Of a stretch of DNA of 64,000 nt, positions 26,194 to 35,243 are shown one piece after another; within the stretch, counting starts at the first letter, position 1; each line of letters begins with the position of its first letter. A model generated the notes under the pieces. The model ran no database searches. It saw nothing but the letters and a program-made list of their open reading frames with translations, and was not told the DNA's origin. Made by a program: the position numbers and the translations under genes. Source of the stretch: Melioribacteraceae bacterium (GTDB taxonomy: Bacteria; Bacteroidota; Ignavibacteria; Ignavibacteriales; Melioribacteraceae); the NCBI GenBank assembly GCA_022181065.1, contig BQMY01000081.1:1-64000 (forward strand). Direction: 5' to 3'.

Positions 26194-26829
26194 ATGAAAC
26201 TGATGTACAATCCCTCTAAACCGGGCGAATTGTTATTCCCCGGCTTTGTGTGGCGAAGTAAAAACAACAAGATATTATTGACATTCGACGATGGTCCCAA
26301 TCCGGATACAACGGAGATCATTCTTCGTATTTTACAAAAGTTGAACGTAAAAGCATTATTTTTCCTTGTTGGGAACAACATAAAAAAATATCCTTCTTTG
26401 ACGGGGGAATTATTATCTGCAGGTCATGAATTTGGTAACCACACTTTTAATCATAAAAATTTACAATTTGCCGGTAACAGAGGTATTTATAACGAAATAA
26501 CAAACTTCAATAAAATATCCAATGAGATTATTGGTAGGCAAACCAGATATTTCCGTCCGCCCAAAGGAAGATTTAATTTCAGGCTTTCAAAGGAATTAAA
26601 AAAGTTTGGTCTGACAAATGTAATGTGGTCTTTATTAACTTTTGATTACAAAAATGACCTGAATATTGTTAAATTTGCGGTTAAAAATTTTATAAATTCA
26701 GATTCGATTGCTGTTTTTCACGACAGTAACAAGAGTAAACTAATTATTGAAGATTCGCTTGAATTATTTGCAGATGAAATAACGAAACGCGGATACGAAT
26801 TCGGGACTCCGTTTGAATGTTTGAATTAG
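26194..26829 (+). CDS. Polysaccharide deacetylase (NodB homology domain)
   Basis: 211 residues. The NodB motifs are clear: LLTFDDGPNPD (catalytic and zinc Asp), GNHTFNHKN (two zinc His) and RYFRPPKGRFN; MWSLLTFDY may be the fourth. This predicts a metal-dependent N- or O-deacetylase acting on a carbohydrate, probably the product of the flanking GT2 enzymes. The first Met of the annotated protein is at 26194, right after the GT2 stop. There is no obvious signal peptide, so it may act on a lipid-linked sugar at the cytoplasmic face. It overlaps the second GT2 by 13 bases. Confidence 0.88.
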   Translation: MKLMYNPSKPGELLFPGFVWRSKNNKILLTFDDGPNPDTTEIILRILQKLNVKALFFLVGNNIKKYPSLTGELLSAGHEFGNHTFNHKNLQFAGNRGIYNEITNFNKISNEIIGRQTRYFRPPKGRFNFRLSKELKKFGLTNVMWSLLTFDYKNDLNIVKFAVKNFINSDSIAVFHDSNKSKLIIEDSLELFADEITKRGYEFGTPFECLN

Positions 26830-27908
26830 TCTTTACCATATTTTTCATTTTATATACTATCACCCATCTGATATTTCTCTTCGGAATATTGAAGAAATTT
26901 CCGAAACTGGATGAAAAAGACCTGCCGACTGTTTCAATTTTGGTTGCCGCAAGGAATGAAGAAAATAATATTCTTAGCTGCATAACAGGTCTTGACAAGC
27001 TTGAGTATCCGGAAGATAAAATAGAAATATTTATCATAGATGATCATTCAACCGACAGAACGAACGAGATCGTTAGTCAGTTTATCCAGGACAAACCGAA
27101 GTTCAGAATATTCCAGCCGGAAAAGAAACTGGGCGAACTTAAAGGAAAAGCGAACGCTCTTGCAAACGCTATCAAACAGGTCAAAAATGAGGTAATTCTT
27201 ACCACAGACGCTGATTGCGTAGTCAATCCCTTATGGGCAAAAACTTTGGCTTCCTATTTTGAGAAAGATGTGGCGATGGTTTGTGGCTATACAGATCAGC
27301 ATAAAAGAACAGTTTTTGAGGGGATGCAGGCTGCTGATTTTATTTATCTGCTTGGCGTTGCCGCCGGGATGATGAATCTGGGTCAACCTTTAAGTTGTAT
27401 TGGCAATAATATGGCTTACAGAAAATCTGTTTATGATGAAGTAGGCGGATACGAAAATATCAAGTTTTCTGTTACGGAAGATTTCCAGCTCCTTCATGCT
27501 ATGAACGGTTTAAAAAAGTATAAAATTATTTATCCTCTCGATGCGGGCGGATATGTTCTTTCAGAGCCATGCCCAAACATGAAAGTTCTCTACTGGCAGA
27601 AAAAACGGTGGGGTGTTGGCGGACTTAACAGCAAGTTTATCGGCTTTTTTACAATGTCGTTCGGCTTTTTTATGAGTGCCTCAATTTTTGTTTTGCCATT
27701 CTTTATATCGCTTCATGTTTTGTTGATACTGTTTGGCAAAATTTTAATGGATTATTTATTCCTGAAAGTGATCTATAAAGGAATAAAATCGAAAATAGGT
27801 TTGTTTGATTTTATAATGTTCCAGATTTATTTACCGATTTATGTTGTTGTATTACCGATACTTGTGACATTCAGCCGTAATGTGGTCTGGAAGGAACGAA
27901 AATTTTAA
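26817..27908 (+). CDS. Family 2 glycosyltransferase, membrane-bound (second of two)
   Basis: 363 residues with the same plan as the first GT2: N-terminal helix, VSILVAARNEENNI, IFIIDDHSTD, LTTDADCVVNP, VTEDFQLLHA as the catalytic acid pair and QKKRWGVGG, then C-terminal helices ending VVWKERKF. Overall identity to the first copy looks moderate, consistent with an old duplication. Its start overlaps the deacetylase. Confidence 0.85.
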   Translation: MFELVFTIFFILYTITHLIFLFGILKKFPKLDEKDLPTVSILVAARNEENNILSCITGLDKLEYPEDKIEIFIIDDHSTDRTNEIVSQFIQDKPKFRIFQPEKKLGELKGKANALANAIKQVKNEVILTTDADCVVNPLWAKTLASYFEKDVAMVCGYTDQHKRTVFEGMQAADFIYLLGVAAGMMNLGQPLSCIGNNMAYRKSVYDEVGGYENIKFSVTEDFQLLHAMNGLKKYKIIYPLDAGGYVLSEPCPNMKVLYWQKKRWGVGGLNSKFIGFFTMSFGFFMSASIFVLPFFISLHVLLILFGKILMDYLFLKVIYKGIKSKIGLFDFIMFQIYLPIYVVVLPILVTFSRNVVWKERKF

Positions 27909-27921
27909 TGATGAGATTCGT

Positions 27922-28746
27922 ATGAAAAAGATTATTTATGTTTTAGTGTTATTAACCGGATTTGTCCACGCACAATCGAAATGGGATATTTTTCCCTCGG
28001 ATTTGAATGTTCAGCCATTTACCGCAAATTTTCTGGAACCGAAGCTTGGTTTTGTTTTTACTATGAATGAAAACAGTTTAAGGCTTGATATTGGAAACTC
28101 ACTCGACGCTATACATTATAATAGCTGCAATGATGTAACCTGGTCATTCGGTTTTGATTTGTTTACTTACACTCTGCTAAGGGGAGAAACCGATTTCCAT
28201 TTTCCTGTTGACGCTGTTGATTATTTGTTTGGAGTAAATGTCGGATATCTAAACAACGCTCACAAATATCCGTTTGGTGTGCGATTAAGATTGAGTCACA
28301 TAAGCGCCCATTTTGTTGACGGGCATTATGACGGTCCGAACCAGATGTGGCGGGGCGGGTTAAACCCGAGAGTTTACAGTCGTGAATTTATTGAAGTATT
28401 ACCTTTTGTAAAATTTGGTGATCTGCGTGTTTACGGCGGACTCACTTATATCTTTCACGTTGATCCTTCTGAACTGGGTGCCGATATCTGGCAGGCTGGA
28501 TTTGATTATTTCAAACCCGACTATATAGCTGATTATATTACTCCATTTGCCGGGTATGATTTCAAATATGAAAATCTCACCGAATATAAAGCCAACCACT
28601 CGGTTATGGCAGGTGTCAAGTTTGGCAATCCGCACGGCAGGGGAATTTCAATATATTTCCAATACTATTCAGGTAGAAATATTCATGGCGAATATTTCGA
28701 TTTCGAAGAAGAGTTTTCCGCGTTTGGTATGAACATAGACCTTTAG
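27922..28746 (+). CDS. DUF1207-like outer-membrane protein (second copy)
   Basis: 274 residues. The true start is probably MKKIIYVLV at 27922 (signal peptide 1-17, ending VHAQ). An upstream in-frame TTG at 27880 lies inside the second GT2. The mature start IFPSDLNVQPFTANFLEPKLG parallels the first copy, and LSHISAHFVDGHYDGP parallels its mid-region. The two DUF1207-like genes bracket the flippase/GT2/deacetylase genes. Confidence 0.68.
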   Translation: MKKIIYVLVLLTGFVHAQSKWDIFPSDLNVQPFTANFLEPKLGFVFTMNENSLRLDIGNSLDAIHYNSCNDVTWSFGFDLFTYTLLRGETDFHFPVDAVDYLFGVNVGYLNNAHKYPFGVRLRLSHISAHFVDGHYDGPNQMWRGGLNPRVYSREFIEVLPFVKFGDLRVYGGLTYIFHVDPSELGADIWQAGFDYFKPDYIADYITPFAGYDFKYENLTEYKANHSVMAGVKFGNPHGRGISIYFQYYSGRNIHGEYFDFEEEFSAFGMNIDL

Positions 28747-28754
28747 GCAATAGA

Positions 28755-29708
28755 ATTAAAAAAATAAAACTATACATATTACAGATATTTTTATTCCTCT
28801 TTACATTTGCCAGCACAACTATAATGGGTGTGCTCTGGACAACAGGAAATGCTGTATTCCCGATGCCCTGGGAAACATTAATGCTCGGACTCCCATATTC
28901 AATTTCGTTAATGTTTATACTTACCACACATGAATTCGGGCATTATTTTGCGGCGCGATTACATAAGGTTGACGCGACATTACCATTTTATATTCCCGTA
29001 CCTCCTTTCCCGGGTCTCTTTCATTTCGGAACTATGGGCGCTGTTATAAAAACAAGGTCACCGATCCTGAATAATAAAGCTATGTTTGATGTTGGTGTCA
29101 CAGGACCAATTGCCGGATTTGTCGCGAGTTTAATTGTTTTGATTTACGGTTACACCCATCTTCCCGGTACTGAATATATTCTGGCAATTCATCCGGACTA
29201 TTTTTCTCCCGAATATGGCGCGGAACAAATTCCTCTCGCATTCGGGGATAACCTGCTGATGAGTTTCCTGAAATGGGCTCTGACAGACCCTTCCCAGTTT
29301 GTACCCCCCATGAGTGAAATCTATCATTATCCCTATCTGATGGCGGGGTGGTTTGGATTGTTAATCACGGCAATGAATATGATTCCTGTTGGTCAGCTTG
29401 ATGGTGGTCATGTAATTGTAAGTATGTTCGGACCTATTGTACATGAAAATCTCGCAAAATCAGCCTTATATATTATCAGTTTTCTCGGGTTGCTCGGCGC
29501 GATTGATTTGTATCTTGATTTTTCTGTCGGAATTGGATGGGCAGGATGGCTTTTATGGACGGTAATACTGGTATTCGTTATAAAAGTGAAACATCCGCCA
29601 ATAATGTATTTCTCCCGACTTGATAAAACAAGGATGGCGCTGGGGTATTTCAGTCTGTTTATCCTGATTGTTTCCTTTATGCATACACCATTTTCAGGCG
29701 GGTTATGA
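28755..29708 (+). CDS. Site-2-type M50 intramembrane metalloprotease
   Basis: The zinc site is HEFGH (in LTTHEFGHYF) and the third ligand is the Asp of GQLDGGHV. PFYIPVPPFPGLFHFGTMGA and the transmembrane layout fit the M50 protease group. These proteases cut membrane-anchored substrates. The first ATG is at 28824 (294 residues), but codons 28755-28823 read RIKKIKLYILQIFLFLFTFA, a membrane helix typical of the family's N-terminus. No ATG, GTG or TTG precedes it in frame. I place the start at ATT 28755 (317 residues), with AGG at 28745-28747. It follows the second DUF1207-like gene by eight bases. Confidence 0.8.
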   Translation: MKKIKLYILQIFLFLFTFASTTIMGVLWTTGNAVFPMPWETLMLGLPYSISLMFILTTHEFGHYFAARLHKVDATLPFYIPVPPFPGLFHFGTMGAVIKTRSPILNNKAMFDVGVTGPIAGFVASLIVLIYGYTHLPGTEYILAIHPDYFSPEYGAEQIPLAFGDNLLMSFLKWALTDPSQFVPPMSEIYHYPYLMAGWFGLLITAMNMIPVGQLDGGHVIVSMFGPIVHENLAKSALYIISFLGLLGAIDLYLDFSVGIGWAGWLLWTVILVFVIKVKHPPIMYFSRLDKTRMALGYFSLFILIVSFMHTPFSGGL

Positions 29709-29732
29709 GATTAAGTAAACAATTTATTACCC

Positions 29733-29762
29733 TTGACATTAGTAAATAAAGTTCCCTATTTT
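29733..29762 (+). promoter_or_regulatory. Possible sigma-70-type promoter
   Basis: TTGACA at 29733 and TATTTT at 29757 lie 18 bases apart in the 196-base gap before the lipoprotein gene at 29905. The -10 match is weak and promoter rules for this lineage are not certain. Confidence 0.25.
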
Positions 29763-29904
29763 TGAAGCAAAAACCAGAGGCTGTATAGAAATTTGCTACG
29801 ATTTTAGAATTATTTTTTTCCAAACTATACGTGAAAAGCAATTTTCTATATATTTATAATCACACCGGGAATCTCTTTTCACATTTTAAAACGGTACAAA
29901 AAGC

Positions 29905-30702
29905 ATGAAAAGAATAGTATATCTCTTCTTACCGCTCATTCTATTGATCTATGCATGCGATGACGCGGGTGATTCAATTGTTGATTCGGAAACAGATAAT
30001 CTCGTTGTAGAGAATATCTCGGCTCCGGGCTCATTTACAAAAACACTTTCTGATTCATCGTTCAGCACGGCGGTACGGTTTAATACCGGAGAGTTTGTCC
30101 CTGAATCGGTATGGCTCAACATTAAGGAAAATAACGGTTCGAGTGTGTTATACCGCAATTTGCCGCTGGCAGATGATGGCAGTACTTCATCGGGAGATCA
30201 AACCGCAAACGATGGTGTATTTTCAGCAATAGTGTTTATGAGCGCGCTCGACCCGAGCGGGAAATATAATCTTGAATATTATTACAGCGATGCAACAAAC
30301 ACATCTCGTAAATTGTCCGTTCTTCAGCTAAATTATGATAATGGGCAAAATAATCTTCCACCCGAAATTGTTAATATTTATGCTACCGATACCCTTTTGA
30401 TTACTGCCGATACTGTAGCTACACTAATTGCCGCAGAGATTTCAGATGTTAATGGACTCAGGGATGTTGAGGAAGTCTGGTTTACAGTTACTCGTCCGAA
30501 TGGTACCAGTAACGGTTCCAAGATCACACTTTTCGATAATGGCAATGAAGGGGATCAGACTGCAAACGATGGAATTTATTCGAGAGGAATAATTGCTGTT
30601 ACTGGTCAGACGCAGGGTGATTACAAATTTAATTTCAGGGCGAGAGACAAAGCCGGAAATCTTAGCGAAATAATTGTTCACACAATAACGATAGTTGAAT
30701 GA
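29905..30702 (+). CDS. Lipoprotein with two Ig-like modules, unknown function
   Basis: 265 residues. The signal peptide ends in LLIYAC with Cys18 as the likely lipidated residue. Two modules carry the same motif, GDQTANDGVFSAIV (near 108) and GDQTANDGIYSRGI (near 225), which I read as two beta-sandwich repeats. The next gene begins within its stop region (ATG at 30699), so it is coupled to the Asp-box propeller protein. No catalytic signature is visible. Confidence 0.7.
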   Translation: MKRIVYLFLPLILLIYACDDAGDSIVDSETDNLVVENISAPGSFTKTLSDSSFSTAVRFNTGEFVPESVWLNIKENNGSSVLYRNLPLADDGSTSSGDQTANDGVFSAIVFMSALDPSGKYNLEYYYSDATNTSRKLSVLQLNYDNGQNNLPPEIVNIYATDTLLITADTVATLIAAEISDVNGLRDVEEVWFTVTRPNGTSNGSKITLFDNGNEGDQTANDGIYSRGIIAVTGQTQGDYKFNFRARDKAGNLSEIIVHTITIVE

Positions 30703-32285
30703 GAAAATTAGTTTTTGGTTTATTGATATTGGTATCGGTGGTTGTGAACGCGCAACTGAGACCCGATACATACAAGTTTGAAAACGGACGAATCGGTAAA
30801 ATTGCCGCCGACAGCCCGATAAGTAACTCTATCCTCGATATCGCGATTGATGGAAGTGATATCTGGCTCGGTACAAGCAGGGGATTAAGTTACTCTGCTG
30901 ACCTCGGTGCCACATGGAAAAATTATTATCAGGATGAAACGTTCGGCGAAGAATCTATCACAGCCATCGGTGTTTATAATGGTGTTGTCTATGCTTCTAC
31001 AGGACATAGCACCGAAAGAAATGGTGAAAGTCTGCCCGAAGGTTCAGGAATAAAGATATCTACCGATGGCGGGAATACCTGGATTTCTCGTCCTCAGCCT
31101 GTCGATGATCCCGCGGATTCATCTGTGCAGTATGGTATAAATACTTTGCGTGCTCTTCCGGTTACCGTGGAGATAAACAATATTGTTTATGATATGGCTT
31201 TTACTCCCGGTACAATCTGGATTGTCACTTTTGCAGGCGGATTGAGAAAATCAACCGACCTTGGCGAAACATGGCAGCGTGTAGTTTTACCTCCCGATAA
31301 TATCGATTATCTGCACCCCGATAGTACTTATTCTTTCAGTTTGCAGCCTGTTGCCGGTGGGTTTGGTAGTGAAAGTTACCTCAATCATCGTGTATTTTCG
31401 GTTGCCGCCGCGGGTGATAATGTAATATACGTTGGTACTGCCGGTGGAATTAACAAGGGTACAATTCTGGCTGACGGTAATATAGTCTGGCAGAAATCGA
31501 CACGTACAAATCAGGATGAACCGATTAGTGGTAATTTTGTTACAGCGCTATCCTATGATGAAAACACGAACTCCGTTTGGGGCGCTACATGGCTTGCGGA
31601 AGGTACAACAGAATACTACGGCGTAAGTGCTTCATTTGATGGCGGCTTGTCATGGAAGGTATTCCTGAGTGGGGAAAAAGCCCACAATTTTGGATTTGTG
31701 CCGAAAATTTCGGGTAGCAATATTTTTACCGATATAATGGCGGCTACTGATAATGGATTGTTCAGAAGCGCGGATTTTGGGAATTCATGGTTCACACCAC
31801 AGAACATTATCGACGTCACTAATGGTAACACACTAAAGACCGATAAATATTACTCCGCATCGGCATTGAATTTTTCGGGATTACGTTATGTATTCCTTGG
31901 AAGCGCCGAAGAGGGTCTAATCAAGCTTGAAGAATCGGGCAGCATGTGGTCGGGCGACTGGTATATACTTACAGCCTCTGAAAAAATAGTAGCTGAGGAT
32001 AATACTTACGCATTCCCGAACCCATTCTCTCCTTCACAGGAAAGAGTAAGGATCAAGTATCTTAATAACTCATCTTCAACAGTTACTATCAGGATCCTCG
32101 ATTTCGGGATGAATCTCGTGAAAACAGTAATCCAGAACGCTGACAGGCTGCAGGGTGTTGAACACACAGATTACTGGGATGGTCGCGACGAGTTCGGCAG
32201 TGTTGTCGCTAATGGTGTTTATTTCTACAGAATTGACTTTGGTGATTCCGACCCTGTGTACGGTAAAATCATGGTACTAAGATAA
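30699..32285 (+). CDS. Secreted Asp-box propeller protein with FlgD-Ig-like/T9SS C-terminus
   Basis: 528 residues with a signal peptide (about 1-18). Five Asp-box/BNR-type repeats are visible: SADLGATWK, STDGGNTWIS, STDLGETWQR, SFDGGLSWK and SADFGNSWF. This indicates a beta-propeller of the sialidase/VPS10/PSII-stability-factor type, without obvious sialidase active-site residues. The C-terminus contains YAFPNPFSPSQERVRIKY, then WDGRDEFGSVVANGVYFYR, a FlgD-Ig-like T9SS sorting domain. It lies just ahead of a PorV/PorQ-like protein. Confidence 0.82.
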   Translation: MRKLVFGLLILVSVVVNAQLRPDTYKFENGRIGKIAADSPISNSILDIAIDGSDIWLGTSRGLSYSADLGATWKNYYQDETFGEESITAIGVYNGVVYASTGHSTERNGESLPEGSGIKISTDGGNTWISRPQPVDDPADSSVQYGINTLRALPVTVEINNIVYDMAFTPGTIWIVTFAGGLRKSTDLGETWQRVVLPPDNIDYLHPDSTYSFSLQPVAGGFGSESYLNHRVFSVAAAGDNVIYVGTAGGINKGTILADGNIVWQKSTRTNQDEPISGNFVTALSYDENTNSVWGATWLAEGTTEYYGVSASFDGGLSWKVFLSGEKAHNFGFVPKISGSNIFTDIMAATDNGLFRSADFGNSWFTPQNIIDVTNGNTLKTDKYYSASALNFSGLRYVFLGSAEEGLIKLEESGSMWSGDWYILTASEKIVAEDNTYAFPNPFSPSQERVRIKYLNNSSSTVTIRILDFGMNLVKTVIQNADRLQGVEHTDYWDGRDEFGSVVANGVYFYRIDFGDSDPVYGKIMVLR

Positions 32286-32302
32286 TTTCAGGAGTTTTAG
32301 TT

Positions 32303-33292
32303 TTGATAAAAAAATTGATTTTAATCTGGTTGGTTTTCAGTGCTTTTTCTTTCGCGCAGGTTGAGACAAATAAAATTTCTTCAATGGCGGGAGCTTTCAG
32401 CAGAATGGGCTTCGGAGCAAGAGGAATGGCGATGGGTAATGCGATGTCGGCAGTTACATCCGGTAATTTGTCCTCATATTATAACCCTGCGCTTTCACCA
32501 TTTCAGGAAGGGAACATGTTCCAGACCGCGTATTCGTTCCTTTCGCATGACAGGAGTCTGAACTTCCTCAACTTCACCAAAAAATTTGAGTTCGGCAAAA
32601 AAGATACAAAGAAAAAACGTACTGCGGTTGCCGGATTAAGTCTTGGTATTATCAACGCAGGTGTAAGTAATATCGATGGCAGAGATAATCAGGGATTAAA
32701 AACAGGTGAGCTTTCTACTTCTGAAAACCAGTTTTTTATTGGTGTATCTAACAGGTTTTCTGAAAAATTGTCCGTTGGTATTTCGATAGAGTTTTATTAT
32801 TTCGATCTTTATGATGAGGTTACTTCCACAGCTGTTGGTATTGATGTAGGTGCTTTGTATAGAGTAAATGAAAACCTGAATCTTTCATTTTTCCTCGGCG
32901 ACCTTAACGCCAAATATGAGTGGGATACCTCTCCGGTTTATGGGCGTGACGGACTCGATACCGATAACGCGTTCCCGACAACAAAAAAGATTGGAGCGGC
33001 TTATACTTTTTGGGAGTACGGACTTCTGGTTGCTGCCGAATGGGAGGGGAGCAACGCCGGTACAAACTATTTAAGATTTGGTGGTGAGTATGAAATTATT
33101 GACAAATTTTTACTTCGTGCGGGTCTCGACAGATTAAATTTGAGCAATAGTGACGAACCTGTTCGTCCTTCCGCAGGATTTTCGTATTTTTACAATGTGG
33201 GTTCTGTAACACTTGGTGTTGATTACGCTTTTGTTCTGGAACCATATTCAGCATTTGATCAACATATTGTAGGAGTAAATTTTAATTTCTGA
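32303..33292 (+). CDS. PorV/PorQ-family outer-membrane protein
   Basis: 329 residues, TTG start with AGGAG (32290-32294) eight bases ahead. Signal peptide about 1-18 (AQVETN). The mature start has the family hallmark MGFGARGMAMGNAMSAV and SSYYNPAL, and the C-terminus is a typical outer-membrane barrel end (VGVNFNF). PorV/PorQ proteins assist T9SS cargo at the outer membrane; the family also includes UPF0164 proteins of other roles. Its neighbour upstream has a T9SS-type C-terminus. Its stop overlaps the next gene by one base. Confidence 0.82.
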   Translation: MIKKLILIWLVFSAFSFAQVETNKISSMAGAFSRMGFGARGMAMGNAMSAVTSGNLSSYYNPALSPFQEGNMFQTAYSFLSHDRSLNFLNFTKKFEFGKKDTKKKRTAVAGLSLGIINAGVSNIDGRDNQGLKTGELSTSENQFFIGVSNRFSEKLSVGISIEFYYFDLYDEVTSTAVGIDVGALYRVNENLNLSFFLGDLNAKYEWDTSPVYGRDGLDTDNAFPTTKKIGAAYTFWEYGLLVAAEWEGSNAGTNYLRFGGEYEIIDKFLLRAGLDRLNLSNSDEPVRPSAGFSYFYNVGSVTLGVDYAFVLEPYSAFDQHIVGVNFNF

Positions 33293-33945
33293 TGAAAAAG
33301 CTAATTCTACTTTCGATTTTATTGATTTTCTTTAGCGGATGTGACGATGAATCCAATCCGTTAAACGACATACTCGGCACAAATATTACAGCAAAAGAGA
33401 AAGTTGCCGATGTAAAAATTGAAGCACGCGCGAATTTTGCTTCAGATGCACAGTTAACAGGTATTTTTGGTCGTAACGTTTCGAGTGACGGTAAGGTTAA
33501 CCTCGTTGATTTTTCTTCAGTTAAAGGCTTTATCTATATGATGCAGTCTGAAAGTCTTGAGGAAAACGAATTTTATATGCCGGTAATCGCAAGCGATCCG
33601 GTAAAATTACCATTTAATCTTAATGATCTTCTTTCATTTGTTCAGGATCTGGAAACAAAAGAGCGTCTTGGCGGTGTATTCGGATTACTTTCAACAGTAG
33701 CAATCAGTGAAAGCGCAAGTTATCCTGACAGTGATGAAGCTATGGTGAAATTCCTTAATGGCGGTGGTCAGGCATATCTGAGCGCAAACTCAGGTGCGAA
33801 AATAGACCTTTTCCTTGTACCGAGTAAATCTATTACTATAAATGGTATTGAAAATTCAGCCGACTGGATTTGCAATTTTTATGGCGGAAGTACCTCCCTT
33901 ACTCTCTGGTTAAACAGTGGTACGGGTATTGTTACAACTTTTTAG
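33292..33945 (+). CDS. Lipoprotein of unknown function between two PorV/PorQ-like genes
   Basis: 217 residues. The signal peptide ends in IFFSGC, with Cys17 lipidated. The rest shows no motif I recognise. It sits between two PorV/PorQ-like genes, with one base of overlap before and eight bases after, so it is probably part of that envelope complex or operon. Confidence 0.7.
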   Translation: MKKLILLSILLIFFSGCDDESNPLNDILGTNITAKEKVADVKIEARANFASDAQLTGIFGRNVSSDGKVNLVDFSSVKGFIYMMQSESLEENEFYMPVIASDPVKLPFNLNDLLSFVQDLETKERLGGVFGLLSTVAISESASYPDSDEAMVKFLNGGGQAYLSANSGAKIDLFLVPSKSITINGIENSADWICNFYGGSTSLTLWLNSGTGIVTTF

Positions 33946-33952
33946 GTGAAAA

Positions 33953-34852
33953 ATGAAAAAAATTGTTTTATTGATATTATTCCTTTCAGGTTTTGGTTTT
34001 GCGCAGAGTGCCGGTAATACCGGACTTGCATTTCTTAAACATGGATTTGGCGCGCGAAATATAGCTATGGGCGACCTCGGTGTTGCCGGTATTGATGATC
34101 TTTCGGCTTTTAATTACAACCCTGCCCAACTTGCTAAATATAAACGGGCCGAAATTATCTTTAACCATAATGAAATTATGACCGATGTGAGAAGTGAAAC
34201 ATTCGGTGCCGGTTTCAAACTGTTTGGTCTTCCTTTTGCGCTTGGTGTTAATACAACTTCGGTGAGTGATATTGAAATCCGAAATACACCCGGTGATCCC
34301 GCATCTACATTCAATGCCAATTATTTCTATACCGGATTGGCGACCGGATTTTTTGTAAGTGAAGATATATCCGTCGGTTTGGGAGTTAAATATCTCTACG
34401 AAGGGATGTTGACTTACAACGCGAACGGCTACGCTCTTGATTTCGGTGTGAATTATTATGATCTGGTTGAAGGTCTTGAATTGGGTCTTGCATACAGAAA
34501 TATCGGAAGCATGAACGAGTTGAAATCGGAAGCAACCAAACTTCCGGGTGACCTCCGTTTCGGCGCCGCATATGGAATGGATATGCCTGAATTGAATGGT
34601 GAACTACTTGTTGTCGGCGGATACCAGAAATATACCGATACCGATGATAATCATATTCACGCGGGTACCGAGTTTGTTTTCAAAAAACTCGCTGCGTTAA
34701 GACTTGGTTATCAGATTGGATATGAATCGAAAGGATTTTCCGGCGGACTTGGTGTATATTACTCAGGATTCAATTTCGATTACGCGTTTGTGCCGTTCCA
34801 GTATGATTTGGGAAGCTCACATATAATATCAATTAAATACAATTTTATGTAG
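33953..34852 (+). CDS. PorV/PorQ-family outer-membrane protein (second copy)
   Basis: 299 residues with a signal peptide (1-17, FAQSAG). The mature start shows KHGFGARNIAMGDLGVAG and SAFNYNPAQL, the same family opening as the 32303 gene. The C-terminus (SIKYNFM) is a plausible barrel end. It is followed by a strong terminator at 34871, so the run from 29905 to here probably forms one or two transcripts. Confidence 0.82.
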   Translation: MKKIVLLILFLSGFGFAQSAGNTGLAFLKHGFGARNIAMGDLGVAGIDDLSAFNYNPAQLAKYKRAEIIFNHNEIMTDVRSETFGAGFKLFGLPFALGVNTTSVSDIEIRNTPGDPASTFNANYFYTGLATGFFVSEDISVGLGVKYLYEGMLTYNANGYALDFGVNYYDLVEGLELGLAYRNIGSMNELKSEATKLPGDLRFGAAYGMDMPELNGELLVVGGYQKYTDTDDNHIHAGTEFVFKKLAALRLGYQIGYESKGFSGGLGVYYSGFNFDYAFVPFQYDLGSSHIISIKYNFM

Positions 34853-34870
34853 TAAATAGAAACTTTACTT

Positions 34871-34905
34871 AAACCCCGTTATGATTATCACGACGGGGTT
34901 TTTTT
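34871..34905 (+). terminator. Terminator of the PorV/PorQ operon
   Basis: AAACCCCGT (34871-34879) pairs with ACGGGGTTT (34893-34901) and a run of T follows. It directly follows the stop of the second PorV/PorQ-like gene. Confidence 0.88.
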
Positions 34906-34946
34906 ATGTACCGGAATAAATTATTAGTCTAAAATCTATTGCACTA

Positions 34947-34976
34947 TCATCCCCCCTGCTACGACCGGGAATTCAG
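34947..34976 (-). repeat. Possible degenerate fragment of the palindromic repeat
   Basis: The plus-strand TCATCCCCCC is the reverse of the repeat's GGGGGGATGA end, and the following CGACCGGGA resembles its core. It lies about 45 bases before copy 2 in the opposite orientation. Too little remains to be sure. Confidence 0.35.
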
Positions 34977-35019
34977 TTCATTTTACTATTCAGACTATTG
35001 CAAATATGATTGTTTTAAA

Positions 35020-35073
35020 AGTCCTCCTTCGAAGGAGGTGGATTTCGACGATAGTCGAAAGTCGGAGGATGAT
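35020..35073 (+). repeat. Dispersed palindromic repeat, copy 2
   Basis: Same element as at 21035-21090: hairpin CCTCCTTCGAAGGAGG, hairpin TTTCGAC-GATA-GTCGAAA, then GTCGGAGGATGAT. The central hairpin is identical, while the first loop and one base after the core differ. Confidence 0.85.
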
Positions 35074-35243
35074 TTATTTAGTTTTCTTGATTTCTAATTA
35101 ACCCCATCACAATCCGACATTTGCGGAGTGATTTTAATCTTTAGACCTGAGTGCTTTAGGGGTGAGGGGAACAAAAAACTTGTACCCGCGTATTTTCTCA
35201 AAATGACCCGATATGTAATTTTCAAGTATTATCATTTATTCAC

